Shown here: positions 17,448 through 24,539 of the stretch, piece by piece
Layout: every line of letters starts with the position of its first letter
Position numbering within the stretch: position 1 is the stretch's first letter
Assembly (NCBI RefSeq): GCF_009857135.1
Contig: NZ_CP047318.1
Span: 7,502,001-7,566,000, forward strand
Length of the DNA: 64,000 nt
Source of the DNA: Streptomyces sp. HM190
Lineage (GTDB): Bacteria > Actinomycetota > Actinomycetes > Streptomycetales > Streptomycetaceae
Reading direction: 5' to 3'
Made by a program: the position numbers and the translations under genes
Notes under the pieces: generated by a model
Told to the model about the DNA's origin: nothing
The model's input: only the letters and a program-made list of their open reading frames with translations
Database searches by the model: none

Positions 17448-17975
17448 ATGGCCGCGGTGGACCTCTCCACCCACCCCGGGCACCTGGCCCGGAGACTGCA
17501 GCAGGCGCACTACCTGCTGTGGAACGCGATGGTCTCCGAGGAGATCACCTCCCCGCAGTTCGCCGTCCTCAACACGCTCGTCGAGGAGCCGGGGCTGGAC
17601 CAGCGCACGGTGGGTGAGCGGGTCGGCCTCGACCGCTCCACGATGTCCGAGGTGATCACCCGGCTCGGCCGCCGCGGGCTGCTCGACAAGGTCCGCGACC
17701 CGCAGGACGGACGGCGCTTCCTCCTGTGGCCCACGGAGGACGGCGTCCGGACGCACCGCAGGCTGGCCGTCCGGACGGCCCGGATGAACCAGGTGTTCCT
17801 CGCTCCCCTGGCGCCGGACGAACAGCGTCTGTTCATCGAGCTGATCCGGCGGGTGGCCGACGCCGCGGAGGAACTGCGCAGCCCGGCGGAGCCGCTCCGC
17901 CGGGCTCCCGACCGGCCCGTCGCGGCCCCCGACTCCGACGTGGCACGTCATGGCGGGGACCCGGTCACTTCGTGA
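17448..17975 (+). CDS. MarR-family regulator of the pca operon (PcaV-like)
   Basis: A 175-residue winged-helix repressor. The MarR fold is clear: helix 1 (LARRLQQAHYLLWNAMV), the recognition region (QRTVGERVGLDRSTMSEVITRLGRRGLLDKVRDPQDGRRFLLWPTEDG) and a C-terminal dimer helix, then a disordered tail. The divergent position next to pcaH matches PcaV of S. coelicolor, which is released from DNA by protocatechuate; the same role is likely. The ATG at 17448 is preceded by GAGGAG (17437-17442). The stop overlaps the convergent DUF3048 gene by 11 bases. GTTC/GAAC half-sites around GTGCAC (17396-17410) lie in its own leader and may serve autoregulation. Confidence 0.88.
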   Translation: MAAVDLSTHPGHLARRLQQAHYLLWNAMVSEEITSPQFAVLNTLVEEPGLDQRTVGERVGLDRSTMSEVITRLGRRGLLDKVRDPQDGRRFLLWPTEDGVRTHRRLAVRTARMNQVFLAPLAPDEQRLFIELIRRVADAAEELRSPAEPLRRAPDRPVAAPDSDVARHGGDPVTS

Positions 17976-18933
17976 CGTACAGCACCCAGACCTGGCCCTC
18001 GGCGAAGTTCATGGGTGTGCCGTCCGGTGTCGTGAAGGTCGTGCCGTCCGCCGGCGTCCCGCGCTCCCATTCGGCGTCGAAGACGCGCCCGTCCCGTAGG
18101 ACCTCTGCCTTCCCCGAGCCCACCGTCTCCGTGTACGGAGTGTTGTTGCCCAGGTAGTCGCGGAACCGGGACTGCCGGATGGTCACGTGCTGCACGACCA
18201 CCGTGGCCGGAGCCACCCGGGCGCCGTCGGTCAGTACGGCGTCCCGCCCGTCCATGGCGAGCAGCCAGCGCCGCTCCTGGTCGGACCAGGTGAAGGTGAA
18301 GCGGGCCGCCGGGTAGCGGACCGTGCGGGAGTGCTCGGGGGTGCCGCCGGCGGGCGCCCGGCCGTAGCGGAAGCCCGTGGTCAGGGCGTCGGCGCCGGGC
18401 GGGGAGCCGACCAGCTTCGCCGGGCGCAGATACAGGTTGTGCGGGGCGGGTTTGTCGGTGCCCCGGTAGTACGCGGCACCGGCGTCGCCCGGGGTCCTGG
18501 CCTCCAGCGGCGCCCTGTCGATCAGCGGCAGCAGCTTGCTCTGCGCGCCGGAGAAGGCCAGCGTCGGCTCGTCGAACTGGCGCAGGAGCTCCAGGTCGGA
18601 CTCCCGGGCGCTGCGCACGGGGCCGACGGAGTCCGGGAACCTCGTCGCGTAGACGGCCATCAGCCGGCTCAGGCCGCCCTCGACCTGCTCGGCGTAGACG
18701 ACGTCCGCGGCGTCCAGTCCAGTCTGGGGTCTGGCCGCGCCCACGTTGTCGATCTTCACGGCCAGTACCGAGCCCACGCCGCCGGGTCTCTCCGAGGGGC
18801 TCTCGCCCTGGCGGCCGTCGTCCGGGCCGCCGCCGGAGCAGCCCGCGAGGAGGGCGCCCGCCGTGAGAGCGGCGAGTACCATGCCCGTCGTCGCGCGCCG
18901 CCGAGTCCGCCGCGCCCTGAGTCTCATGCTCAC
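17965..18933 (-). CDS. DUF3048-domain lipoprotein
   Basis: A secreted lipoprotein of about 322 residues. After an Arg-rich start there is a hydrophobic helix ending in the lipobox LLAGC, followed by a Gly/Ser/Pro linker. The rest is a DUF3048 domain (YerB-like): VLAVKIDNVGAARPQTGLDAADVVYAEQVEGGLSRLMAVY and VGPVRSARESDLELLRQFDEPTLAFSGAQS are its usual blocks, then the C-terminal half with TFTWSDQERRWLL. The function of the family is not known. A GTG at 18933 is chosen because AAGGA stands eight bases before it; ATG codons at 18942 and 18927 are alternatives. The stop lies inside the end of the convergent MarR gene. Confidence 0.87.
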   Translation of the reverse strand: MSMRLRARRTRRRATTGMVLAALTAGALLAGCSGGGPDDGRQGESPSERPGGVGSVLAVKIDNVGAARPQTGLDAADVVYAEQVEGGLSRLMAVYATRFPDSVGPVRSARESDLELLRQFDEPTLAFSGAQSKLLPLIDRAPLEARTPGDAGAAYYRGTDKPAPHNLYLRPAKLVGSPPGADALTTGFRYGRAPAGGTPEHSRTVRYPAARFTFTWSDQERRWLLAMDGRDAVLTDGARVAPATVVVQHVTIRQSRFRDYLGNNTPYTETVGSGKAEVLRDGRVFDAEWERGTPADGTTFTTPDGTPMNFAEGQVWVLYVTK

Positions 18934-19117
18934 CGTGCCCATCCTTCGCCGACTTTGTCTTTGATTGTGGACTTATCGGCTGATAGATGGCTATACCTGT
19001 TTGCTTCTGACCGCACCCGATCGGCTCCGTCGACCGCGCTCCGAGGTGGTTCGGCGCGGCGGCTCCGGGTACCCGTGCGGACCTGCGAGGCCGAGTCGAG
19101 GGACGGAGCGGGACGCG

Positions 19118-20308
19118 ATGAAGGCAGTGACATGGCAGGGCAGGCGGGACGTACGCGTCGAGACCGTGCCCGACCCGACGATCCAGGAGCCGACGGACGC
19201 GGTCATCCGCCTCACCTCCACCGGGTTGTGCGGCTCCGACCTGCACCTCTACGAGGTACTCACGCCGTTCATGACGCCGGGCGACATCCTCGGTCACGAA
19301 CCCATGGGCATCGTCGAGGAGGTCGGCGCGGGGGTACCGGACCTGGCGGCGGGCGACCGGGTCGTGGTGCCGTTCCAGATCGCCTGCGGCAACTGCTGGA
19401 TGTGCCTCACCGGGCTGCCCACCCAGTGCGAGACCACCCAGTGCACCGGCGAGGGCATGGGCGCGGCCATCTTCGGCTACACCCGGCTGTACGGCTCCGT
19501 GCCGGGCGCCCAGGCCGAGTACCTGCGGGTGCCGCAGGCCCAGTTCGGGCCGATCAAGGTGCCGGAGGGCCCGCCCGACGACCGGTTCGTGTATCTCTCC
19601 GACGTGCTGCCCACCGCCTGGCAGGCGGTCGAGTACGCGCACATCCCGCCCGGCGGCAGCGTCGCCGTGCTCGGCCTGGGGCCCGTCGGCGACATGGCCT
19701 GCCGGGTCGCCCAGGTGCGCGGCGCCGAGCAGGTGTTCGGCGTGGACCTGGTGCCCGAGCGGCTGCGCAGGGTCCAGGCACGCGGCGTCGAGACGTACGA
19801 CCTCAGGGACTTCGACAGCCAGAAGGAGCTCGTCGCCGCGATCCGCGACCGCACGGCCGGGCGCGGACCCGACGCCGTGATCGACGCCGTCGGCACCGAG
19901 GCCCACGGCAGCGCGGCGGCCAGGCTCGCGCAGACCGCGACCGGCCTGCTGCCCCGCACCCTCGGCGCCAAGTTCGCGGAACACCTCGGCGTCGACCGGC
20001 TCGCCGCCCTGCACACCGCCATCGAGCTGGTGCGGCGCGGCGGCACCGTCTCCATCTCCGGGGTGTACGGCGGCACCGCCGACCCCATGCCGCTGCTCAC
20101 CATGTTCGACAAGCAGATCCAGATGTGCATGGGCCAGGCCAACGTCCGCACCTGGAGCGACGACATCCTGCCCCTCCTCACCGACGAGGACCCGCTGGGC
20201 GTCGACGACTTCGCCACCCACCGCCTGCCGCTCAGCGAGGCGGCGCACGCCTACGAGATGTTCCAGCGGAAGGACGACGGGGCGGTGAAGATCCTGCTGG
20301 AGCCGTGA
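19118..20308 (+). CDS. Zinc-dependent alcohol dehydrogenase (FDH-like)
   Basis: A 396-residue medium-chain dehydrogenase. Catalytic zinc ligands are Cys38 (CGSDLH), His60 and Glu61 (GHEPMG); the structural zinc loop has Cys90, Cys93, Cys96 and Cys104 (CGNCWMC, then C). The cofactor fold shows GLGPVGDMACRVA, and the following acidic GVDLVPER suggests NAD(H). The long insertion around residues 265-300 and overall length resemble the glutathione-independent formaldehyde dehydrogenase/threonine-dehydrogenase-like group, common in actinomycetes. It probably oxidises an aldehyde adduct or secondary alcohol; the substrate cannot be read. ATG at 19118 with GGACGGAGCGGGAC upstream is a weak ribosome site. 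It stands alone and is convergent with the ligase gene. Confidence 0.9.
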   Translation: MKAVTWQGRRDVRVETVPDPTIQEPTDAVIRLTSTGLCGSDLHLYEVLTPFMTPGDILGHEPMGIVEEVGAGVPDLAAGDRVVVPFQIACGNCWMCLTGLPTQCETTQCTGEGMGAAIFGYTRLYGSVPGAQAEYLRVPQAQFGPIKVPEGPPDDRFVYLSDVLPTAWQAVEYAHIPPGGSVAVLGLGPVGDMACRVAQVRGAEQVFGVDLVPERLRRVQARGVETYDLRDFDSQKELVAAIRDRTAGRGPDAVIDAVGTEAHGSAAARLAQTATGLLPRTLGAKFAEHLGVDRLAALHTAIELVRRGGTVSISGVYGGTADPMPLLTMFDKQIQMCMGQANVRTWSDDILPLLTDEDPLGVDDFATHRLPLSEAAHAYEMFQRKDDGAVKILLEP

Positions 20309-20363
20309 GGCCCCGAGGCGCCGCCCGACTCCTCGGCGCCGCCGCGGAGCGGTGGCCGGGCGG

Positions 20364-21428
20364 TCACGGACCGAGGATCTCCGCCAGGTCGTAGGTCACC
20401 GGCTCCTCCAGTTGGGCGTAGGTGCAGCTCTCGGGGGTGCGGTCCGGGCGCCAGCGGCGGAAGCGGGCCGTGTGGCGGAAGCGGACGCCGTTCTCCATGT
20501 GGTCGTACGCCACCTCGGCGACCCGATCGGGCCGCAGTGGCACCCACGAGAGGTCCTTCTTCCCCGACCAGCGGCTCGGCGCGCCCGGCAGCCGCGCGGT
20601 CTGGTGCGCCGCCTCCTCCGCCCACGCGGCCCAGGGGTGCTCGCCGACGTCCGTCATCCGCGACGGCTCCAGCTCCGCCACCAGCTCGGCCCGCCGCTTC
20701 ATGGAGAACGCGGCGGACACCCCCACGTGCTGGAGGGTGCCCCCGTCGTCGTACAGACCCAGCAGCAGGGAACCGACGACGGGCCCGCTCTTGTGCGGCC
20801 GGTACCCGGCGACCACCACGTCCGCCGTCCGCTCGTGCTTGATCTTGAACATGGCCCGTTCGTCCTGCCGGTAGCGCAGGTCGAGCGGCTTGGCGATCAC
20901 CCCGTCCAGACCCGCGCCCTCGTACTGCTCGAACCACCGCTCGGCCACCTCGCGGTCGGTGGTCGCCGGCGCGAGGTGGACAGGGGCGGTCACCCCGGCC
21001 AGGGCGCGTTCGAGGAGCGCGCGCCGGTCGGTCAGCGGGACGTCGGTCAGGGACTCGTCGTTGAGGGCGAGCAGGTCGAAGGCGACGAAGGAGGCCGGCT
21101 GCGCCCCGGCCAGCATCCGGACCCGGGAGTCCGCGGGGTGGATGCGCTCGGTGAGCGCGTCGAAGTCGAGGTGGCCGTCCCGGACGATCACGATCTCGCC
21201 GTCCATCACGCACCGCTGCGGCAACCGCTCCGCGAGCGCCTCCACCAGCTCCGGGAAGTACCTGGTCAGCGTCTTGCCGGTACGGCTGCCGAGCTCCACC
21301 TCCGGCCCGTCGCGGAACACGATCGCCCGGAACCCGTCCCACTTCGCCTCGTAGTGCATGCCCGGCGGGATCTTCGCCACGGACTTGGCGAGCATCGGCT
21401 TCACGGGCGGCATGACGGGCAGATCCAT
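20364..21428 (-). CDS. ligC: ATP-dependent DNA ligase, LigC type
   Basis: A 354-residue minimal nucleotidyltransferase ligase. Motif I is EAKWDGFRA with the adenylated Lys29. Then come RTGKTLTRYFPEL (RxG), MDGEIVI (motif III region), FVAFDLLALN, LDGVIAKPLDLRYR (motif IV) and MFKIKHERTADVVV (motif V). An OB-fold follows, ending with the usual RFRRWRPDRTPESCTYAQLEEP. It has neither polymerase nor nuclease domain, so it matches the short LigC enzymes rather than full LigD. It is divergent from the LigD-type polymerase with a 93-base shared promoter gap, as in other actinobacteria where LigC and a stand-alone polymerase act in end joining or ribonucleotide-tolerant gap repair. Confidence 0.92.
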   Translation of the reverse strand: MDLPVMPPVKPMLAKSVAKIPPGMHYEAKWDGFRAIVFRDGPEVELGSRTGKTLTRYFPELVEALAERLPQRCVMDGEIVIVRDGHLDFDALTERIHPADSRVRMLAGAQPASFVAFDLLALNDESLTDVPLTDRRALLERALAGVTAPVHLAPATTDREVAERWFEQYEGAGLDGVIAKPLDLRYRQDERAMFKIKHERTADVVVAGYRPHKSGPVVGSLLLGLYDDGGTLQHVGVSAAFSMKRRAELVAELEPSRMTDVGEHPWAAWAEEAAHQTARLPGAPSRWSGKKDLSWVPLRPDRVAEVAYDHMENGVRFRHTARFRRWRPDRTPESCTYAQLEEPVTYDLAEILGP

Positions 21429-21521
21429 GCTCCGATTCTGCGACCCCGCGACCAGATTCGCCCGGTATCGAGACTTTCCTTCCGGTGTGCGCCGTGTGGT
21501 GCCTCCGCCTACCGTGGCCGC

Positions 21522-22532
21522 ATGGCTGATGCGGTGGAGTTGGAGGTGGCGGGCCGGACGGTACGGCTGTCCAGCCCCGACAAGGTGTTCTTCCCGGAGC
21601 GCGGTTTCACCAAGCTGGACCTCGCCCGGTACTACCTCGCCGTCGGCCCCGGCATCCTGCGGGCCCTGCGCGACCGGCCCACGACCCTGGAGCGCTACCC
21701 GGAGGGGGTGAACGGCGAGAACTTCTTCCAGAAACGGGCCCCCAAGAACATGCCCGACTGGATCCCCACCGCCCACATCACCTTCCCCAGCGGCCGCAGC
21801 GCGGACGAGATGTGCCCGACCGAGGTCGGGGCCGTCCTCTGGGCCGCCCAGTTCGGCACGCTCACCTTCCACCCGTGGCCGGTCCGGCGCGACGACGTCG
21901 ACCGCCCCGACGAACTCCGCCTCGACCTCGACCCGCAGCCCGGCACCGACTACTCCGACGCCGTCCGCGCCGCCCATGAGCTGCGCTCCGTCCTGCACGA
22001 CTACGGCGACCTGCGCGGCTGGCCGAAGACCTCCGGCGGGCGTGGCCTGCACGTGTTCGTCCCGATCGCGCCGCACTGGACGTTCACGCAGGTCAGACGG
22101 GCCGCCATCGCTGCCGCCCGGGAACTGGAACGCCGGATGCCGGACCAGGTGACCACCGCGTGGTGGAAGGAGGAGCGCGGCGAGAAGATCTTCATCGACT
22201 ACAACCAGACCGCCCGCGACCGCACCATCGCCTCCGCCTACTCCGTACGGCCCCGCCCGCACGCCCCCGTCTCCGCGCCCCTCACCTGGGACGAGGTGGG
22301 CTCCGCCCTGCCCCGCGACTTCGACCTCGCCACGATGCCGGTGCGCTACGCCGAACGCGGTGACGTGCACGCGGACATGGACGACCACGCGTACTCCCTG
22401 GAGGCGCTGATCGAACTGGCCGCGCGCGACGAGCACGACCACGGTCTGGGTGACCTGCCGTATCCGCCGGAGTACCCGAAGATGCCGGGCGAACCGAAGC
22501 GGGTGCAGCCGAGCCGGGCGAAGAAGGGATGA
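21522..22532 (+). CDS. Stand-alone LigD-type DNA polymerase/primase
   Basis: A 336-residue archaeo-eukaryotic primase-type polymerase equal to the polymerase domain of LigD. The sequence shows FPERGFTKLDLARYY at the start, GENFFQKRAP, the catalytic DxD in RLDLDPQPG, the nucleotide-binding SGGRGLHVFVPI and the block IDYNQTARDRTIASAYSVR, all hallmarks of the group. It adds nucleotides, often ribonucleotides, at breaks or gaps, and would work with LigC encoded divergently. No Ku gene is in the window. TACCGT at 21510-21515 is six bases before the ATG, so the transcript may be leaderless. A strong hairpin follows. Confidence 0.92.
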   Translation: MADAVELEVAGRTVRLSSPDKVFFPERGFTKLDLARYYLAVGPGILRALRDRPTTLERYPEGVNGENFFQKRAPKNMPDWIPTAHITFPSGRSADEMCPTEVGAVLWAAQFGTLTFHPWPVRRDDVDRPDELRLDLDPQPGTDYSDAVRAAHELRSVLHDYGDLRGWPKTSGGRGLHVFVPIAPHWTFTQVRRAAIAAARELERRMPDQVTTAWWKEERGEKIFIDYNQTARDRTIASAYSVRPRPHAPVSAPLTWDEVGSALPRDFDLATMPVRYAERGDVHADMDDHAYSLEALIELAARDEHDHGLGDLPYPPEYPKMPGEPKRVQPSRAKKG

Positions 22533-22570
22533 CCCGCGCCCCCGGCGCAGCGTCCTCACCGGGGCGCGGG
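22533..22570. terminator. Bidirectional hairpin terminator
   Basis: A perfect 10-bp stem, CCCGCGCCCC at 22533-22542 with GGGGCGCGGG at 22561-22570, beginning right after the polymerase stop and just before the end of the convergent TetR gene. Confidence 0.75.
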
Positions 22571-22581
22571 GGGTCGTCGTC

Positions 22582-23229
22582 CTAGGCGGTGGCGTAGTCG
22601 GCGAGGGCGGGTTCCAGCAGGTCGAAGACCCGGGCGGCTTCCGTGGTGAGGGTCCGGGCGATCCGTTCGTCGGGGTGCCCGGCGAGCGTCAGCTCCTGGA
22701 CGCGGTGGAACAGCGTGCGGTGCGCGGCGCCCAGCAGTTCGGCTGCGGCCCGGACGGTGATGTCGTCCGCGTCGGTGCCGGTGGCCTCGGCGAGCGACCG
22801 CGCGAGGTGCCGCGCGCGCTGGTCGTGGAGGCCGCGCACGCAGGCGCTCAAGGTGGGGCTGTCGGCGATCATGCGGGCGGACTCCCGACCGGAGAACCCG
22901 GCGATCCGGTCCCGGGAGGCGACGGAGTCGGCGAAGGCCCGGCGCAGCGCGGCCAGCGCGGACTCCCCGGGGCGTCGTGCGTCCACGGCCCGGGCCAGCG
23001 AGGTGGCGAACTCCTCCTGGTGGTCCAGCGCCAGGTCTTCCTTGCGGGGGAAGTAGTTCGTGACGGTCTTCTTGGCGACGCGGGCGGCGGCGGCGATCTC
23101 GGCGATGGTCGTCCGCTCGAAGCCCTGGGCGAGGAACAGCCGTGTCGCGTGGGCGGAGATGAGCTGCCGGGTCTCCAGCTTCTTCGTCTCACGCAGCCCG
23201 GCGCTCGGGGCCGGCGTCTGGTTGGCCAT
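22582..23229 (-). CDS. TetR-family regulator
   Basis: A 215-residue repressor. The helix-turn-helix is plain (residues about 15-60: TRQLISAHATRLFLAQGF, then ERTTIAEIAAAARVAKKTVTNYFPRKEDLAL), followed by a ligand domain with a C-terminal segment resembling the MftR/TetR_C groups of actinomycetes. It faces the dihydrofolate-reductase-like gene across a 214-base gap that is unusually A+T-rich for this genome (23251-23320) and holds three TTTACG/TTTACA boxes, the likely operators for both genes. The ligand is unknown. The start is the only ATG that gives the complete DNA-binding domain. Confidence 0.9.
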   Translation of the reverse strand: MANQTPAPSAGLRETKKLETRQLISAHATRLFLAQGFERTTIAEIAAAARVAKKTVTNYFPRKEDLALDHQEEFATSLARAVDARRPGESALAALRRAFADSVASRDRIAGFSGRESARMIADSPTLSACVRGLHDQRARHLARSLAEATGTDADDITVRAAAELLGAAHRTLFHRVQELTLAGHPDERIARTLTTEAARVFDLLEPALADYATA

Positions 23230-23249
23230 GGCGGGAGCTTACTCCCGTG

Positions 23250-23312
23250 ACATTTTTACGTTGACGCAAAGAATAGCCGAGGATAAATTTACGTCCGTCA
23301 TAAGTTTACATC
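23250..23312. promoter_or_regulatory. Probable TetR operator / divergent promoter region
   Basis: An A+T-rich island with TTTACG at 23255-23260 and 23288-23293 and TTTACA at 23305-23310. TTGACG at 23261-23266 followed 17 bases later by TAAATT (23284-23289) is a possible rightward promoter. Assignment to the adjacent TetR protein is inferred from position only. Confidence 0.5.
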
Positions 23313-23443
23313 GATAGAGCGATGGGCGACGTCACGCCCTCGCGGGGGTTCTTCACCGCCCCGGTGGCAGGGGTCGCCCCTGTCGCCCGACCCGTCGTGT
23401 GCGCCACCCCGTTGACCCGCAACCGATCCAGAAGGAACCCTTC

Positions 23444-24034
23444 GTGCGCAAGCTCGTCTACTACATCGCCTCCACCCTCGACGGTTTCATCGCCGGGCCC
23501 GACGGCGCAGACCCCACGGGACCGGACGGGTTCTGGCCCGTCAGCGGCGACTACGTGCAGTACCTCGCCGCGCAGTACCCCGAGACCCTGCCCGCCCACG
23601 CCCGGAAGGCACTGTCCGTCGAGGCCGAGGGCACCCACTTCGACACCGTCCTCGAAGGACGCAAGACCTACGAGATCGGCCTCGACGCCGGAATCGCCGA
23701 CGCCTATCCCCACCTGAGGCACCTGGTCTTCTCGACCACCCTGACCGAGAGCCCCGCCCCGGCCGTCGAAATGGTCGCGAGCGACCCGGTGGCGAAGGTG
23801 CGGGAGCTGAAGCAGGGGGACGGCAAGGACCTCTGGCTGATCGGCGGGGGCGAACTCGCAGGGGCCCTCTACGCCGAGATCGACCAGCTGATCGTCAAGC
23901 TGGCCCCCCTGACCATCGGCACCGGGATCCCCCTCTTCGGCCGCTCGGCCGCCTTCGATGCGCGCCTGTGGAACCTCACGGACCACGTCGTCCTGGAGAG
24001 CGGGACGGCGTTCCTCACCTACACCCGCGGCTGA
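23444..24034 (+). CDS. Dihydrofolate-reductase-like (RibD C-terminal) protein
   Basis: A 196-residue cytoplasmic protein of the YwjB/YyaP group: RKLVYYIASTLDGFIAGPDG at the start, then GRKTYEIGL, HLVFSTTL, and LWLIGGGELAGAL with the NADPH-binding GGG. These reductases share the fold of dihydrofolate reductase and of the deaminase-linked reductase RibD, but most have no known substrate. A GTG at 23444 is chosen because AGAAGGAA lies just upstream (about 23430-23437). Length is normal. It is probably controlled by the divergent TetR, and a perfect hairpin ends its transcript. Confidence 0.88.
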   Translation: MRKLVYYIASTLDGFIAGPDGADPTGPDGFWPVSGDYVQYLAAQYPETLPAHARKALSVEAEGTHFDTVLEGRKTYEIGLDAGIADAYPHLRHLVFSTTLTESPAPAVEMVASDPVAKVRELKQGDGKDLWLIGGGELAGALYAEIDQLIVKLAPLTIGTGIPLFGRSAAFDARLWNLTDHVVLESGTAFLTYTRG

Positions 24035-24045
24035 GGGCGGTGCGA

Positions 24046-24072
24046 CGGGCCCGACGGGGTCCGTCGGGCCCG
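24046..24072. terminator. Strong hairpin terminator
   Basis: A perfect 12-bp stem, CGGGCCCGACGG at 24046-24057 and CCGTCGGGCCCG at 24061-24072, with a three-base loop, just after the DHFR-like gene. Confidence 0.8.
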
Positions 24073-24539
24073 GTCTCAGCCGCTGGCGCACGCCACCACG
24101 CGGCGGCAGTCCCCGAGCAACTCCTCGCCCGACGCCACGTCCCCGCGTCTGCTCACGCCTGCGTGGGCCGTCCCGTGGCTGGTGTCGCTGGCGGCGGGGT
24201 GAGGACAGTTCCGCTCGGACGAGGGGGAGGGCCGGGGCAGCCGCCGGACCCGTCGCGACGAGGCAGACGGCGATCTCCTGGCGGTGCACGGGGCGGGCGG
24301 TCCAGTGCCGCGAGGGCACCGGCAGCGCCACCTCCGCGTCTCGGGTGATCCGCCCCAGGGCGACGGCCTCGTCGACGCCCCGAGGACCGGGCCCGCGCAG
24401 GCCCGCAGCCAGGGACACGGCCGCCGGGCCGAGCGAGCCGCTCACCAGCACGGAGCCTTGCCGCGGTGCGGTGGCGTACGGCCGCCACGGGTCACAGCAT
24501 GCCGTACGCCACGGACAACGGGCCATGCGCGGACGGGTG
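24073..24539. other. Gap of about 470 bases, no reliable gene
   Basis: This gap lies between the DHFR-like gene and the convergent DUF1080 gene. Frames are open on both strands, as is usual in such G+C-rich DNA, but none has a ribosome site or sequence I recognise. A minus-strand frame reads SVLVSGSLGPAAVSLAAGL and could be a decayed gene; the support is too weak to call it one. Confidence 0.5.

Noticed and set aside
24153..24488. A possible 111-codon minus-strand gene after the DHFR-like gene
   Set aside because: Low-complexity Arg/Gly/Pro text, no ribosome site, no recognised motif.
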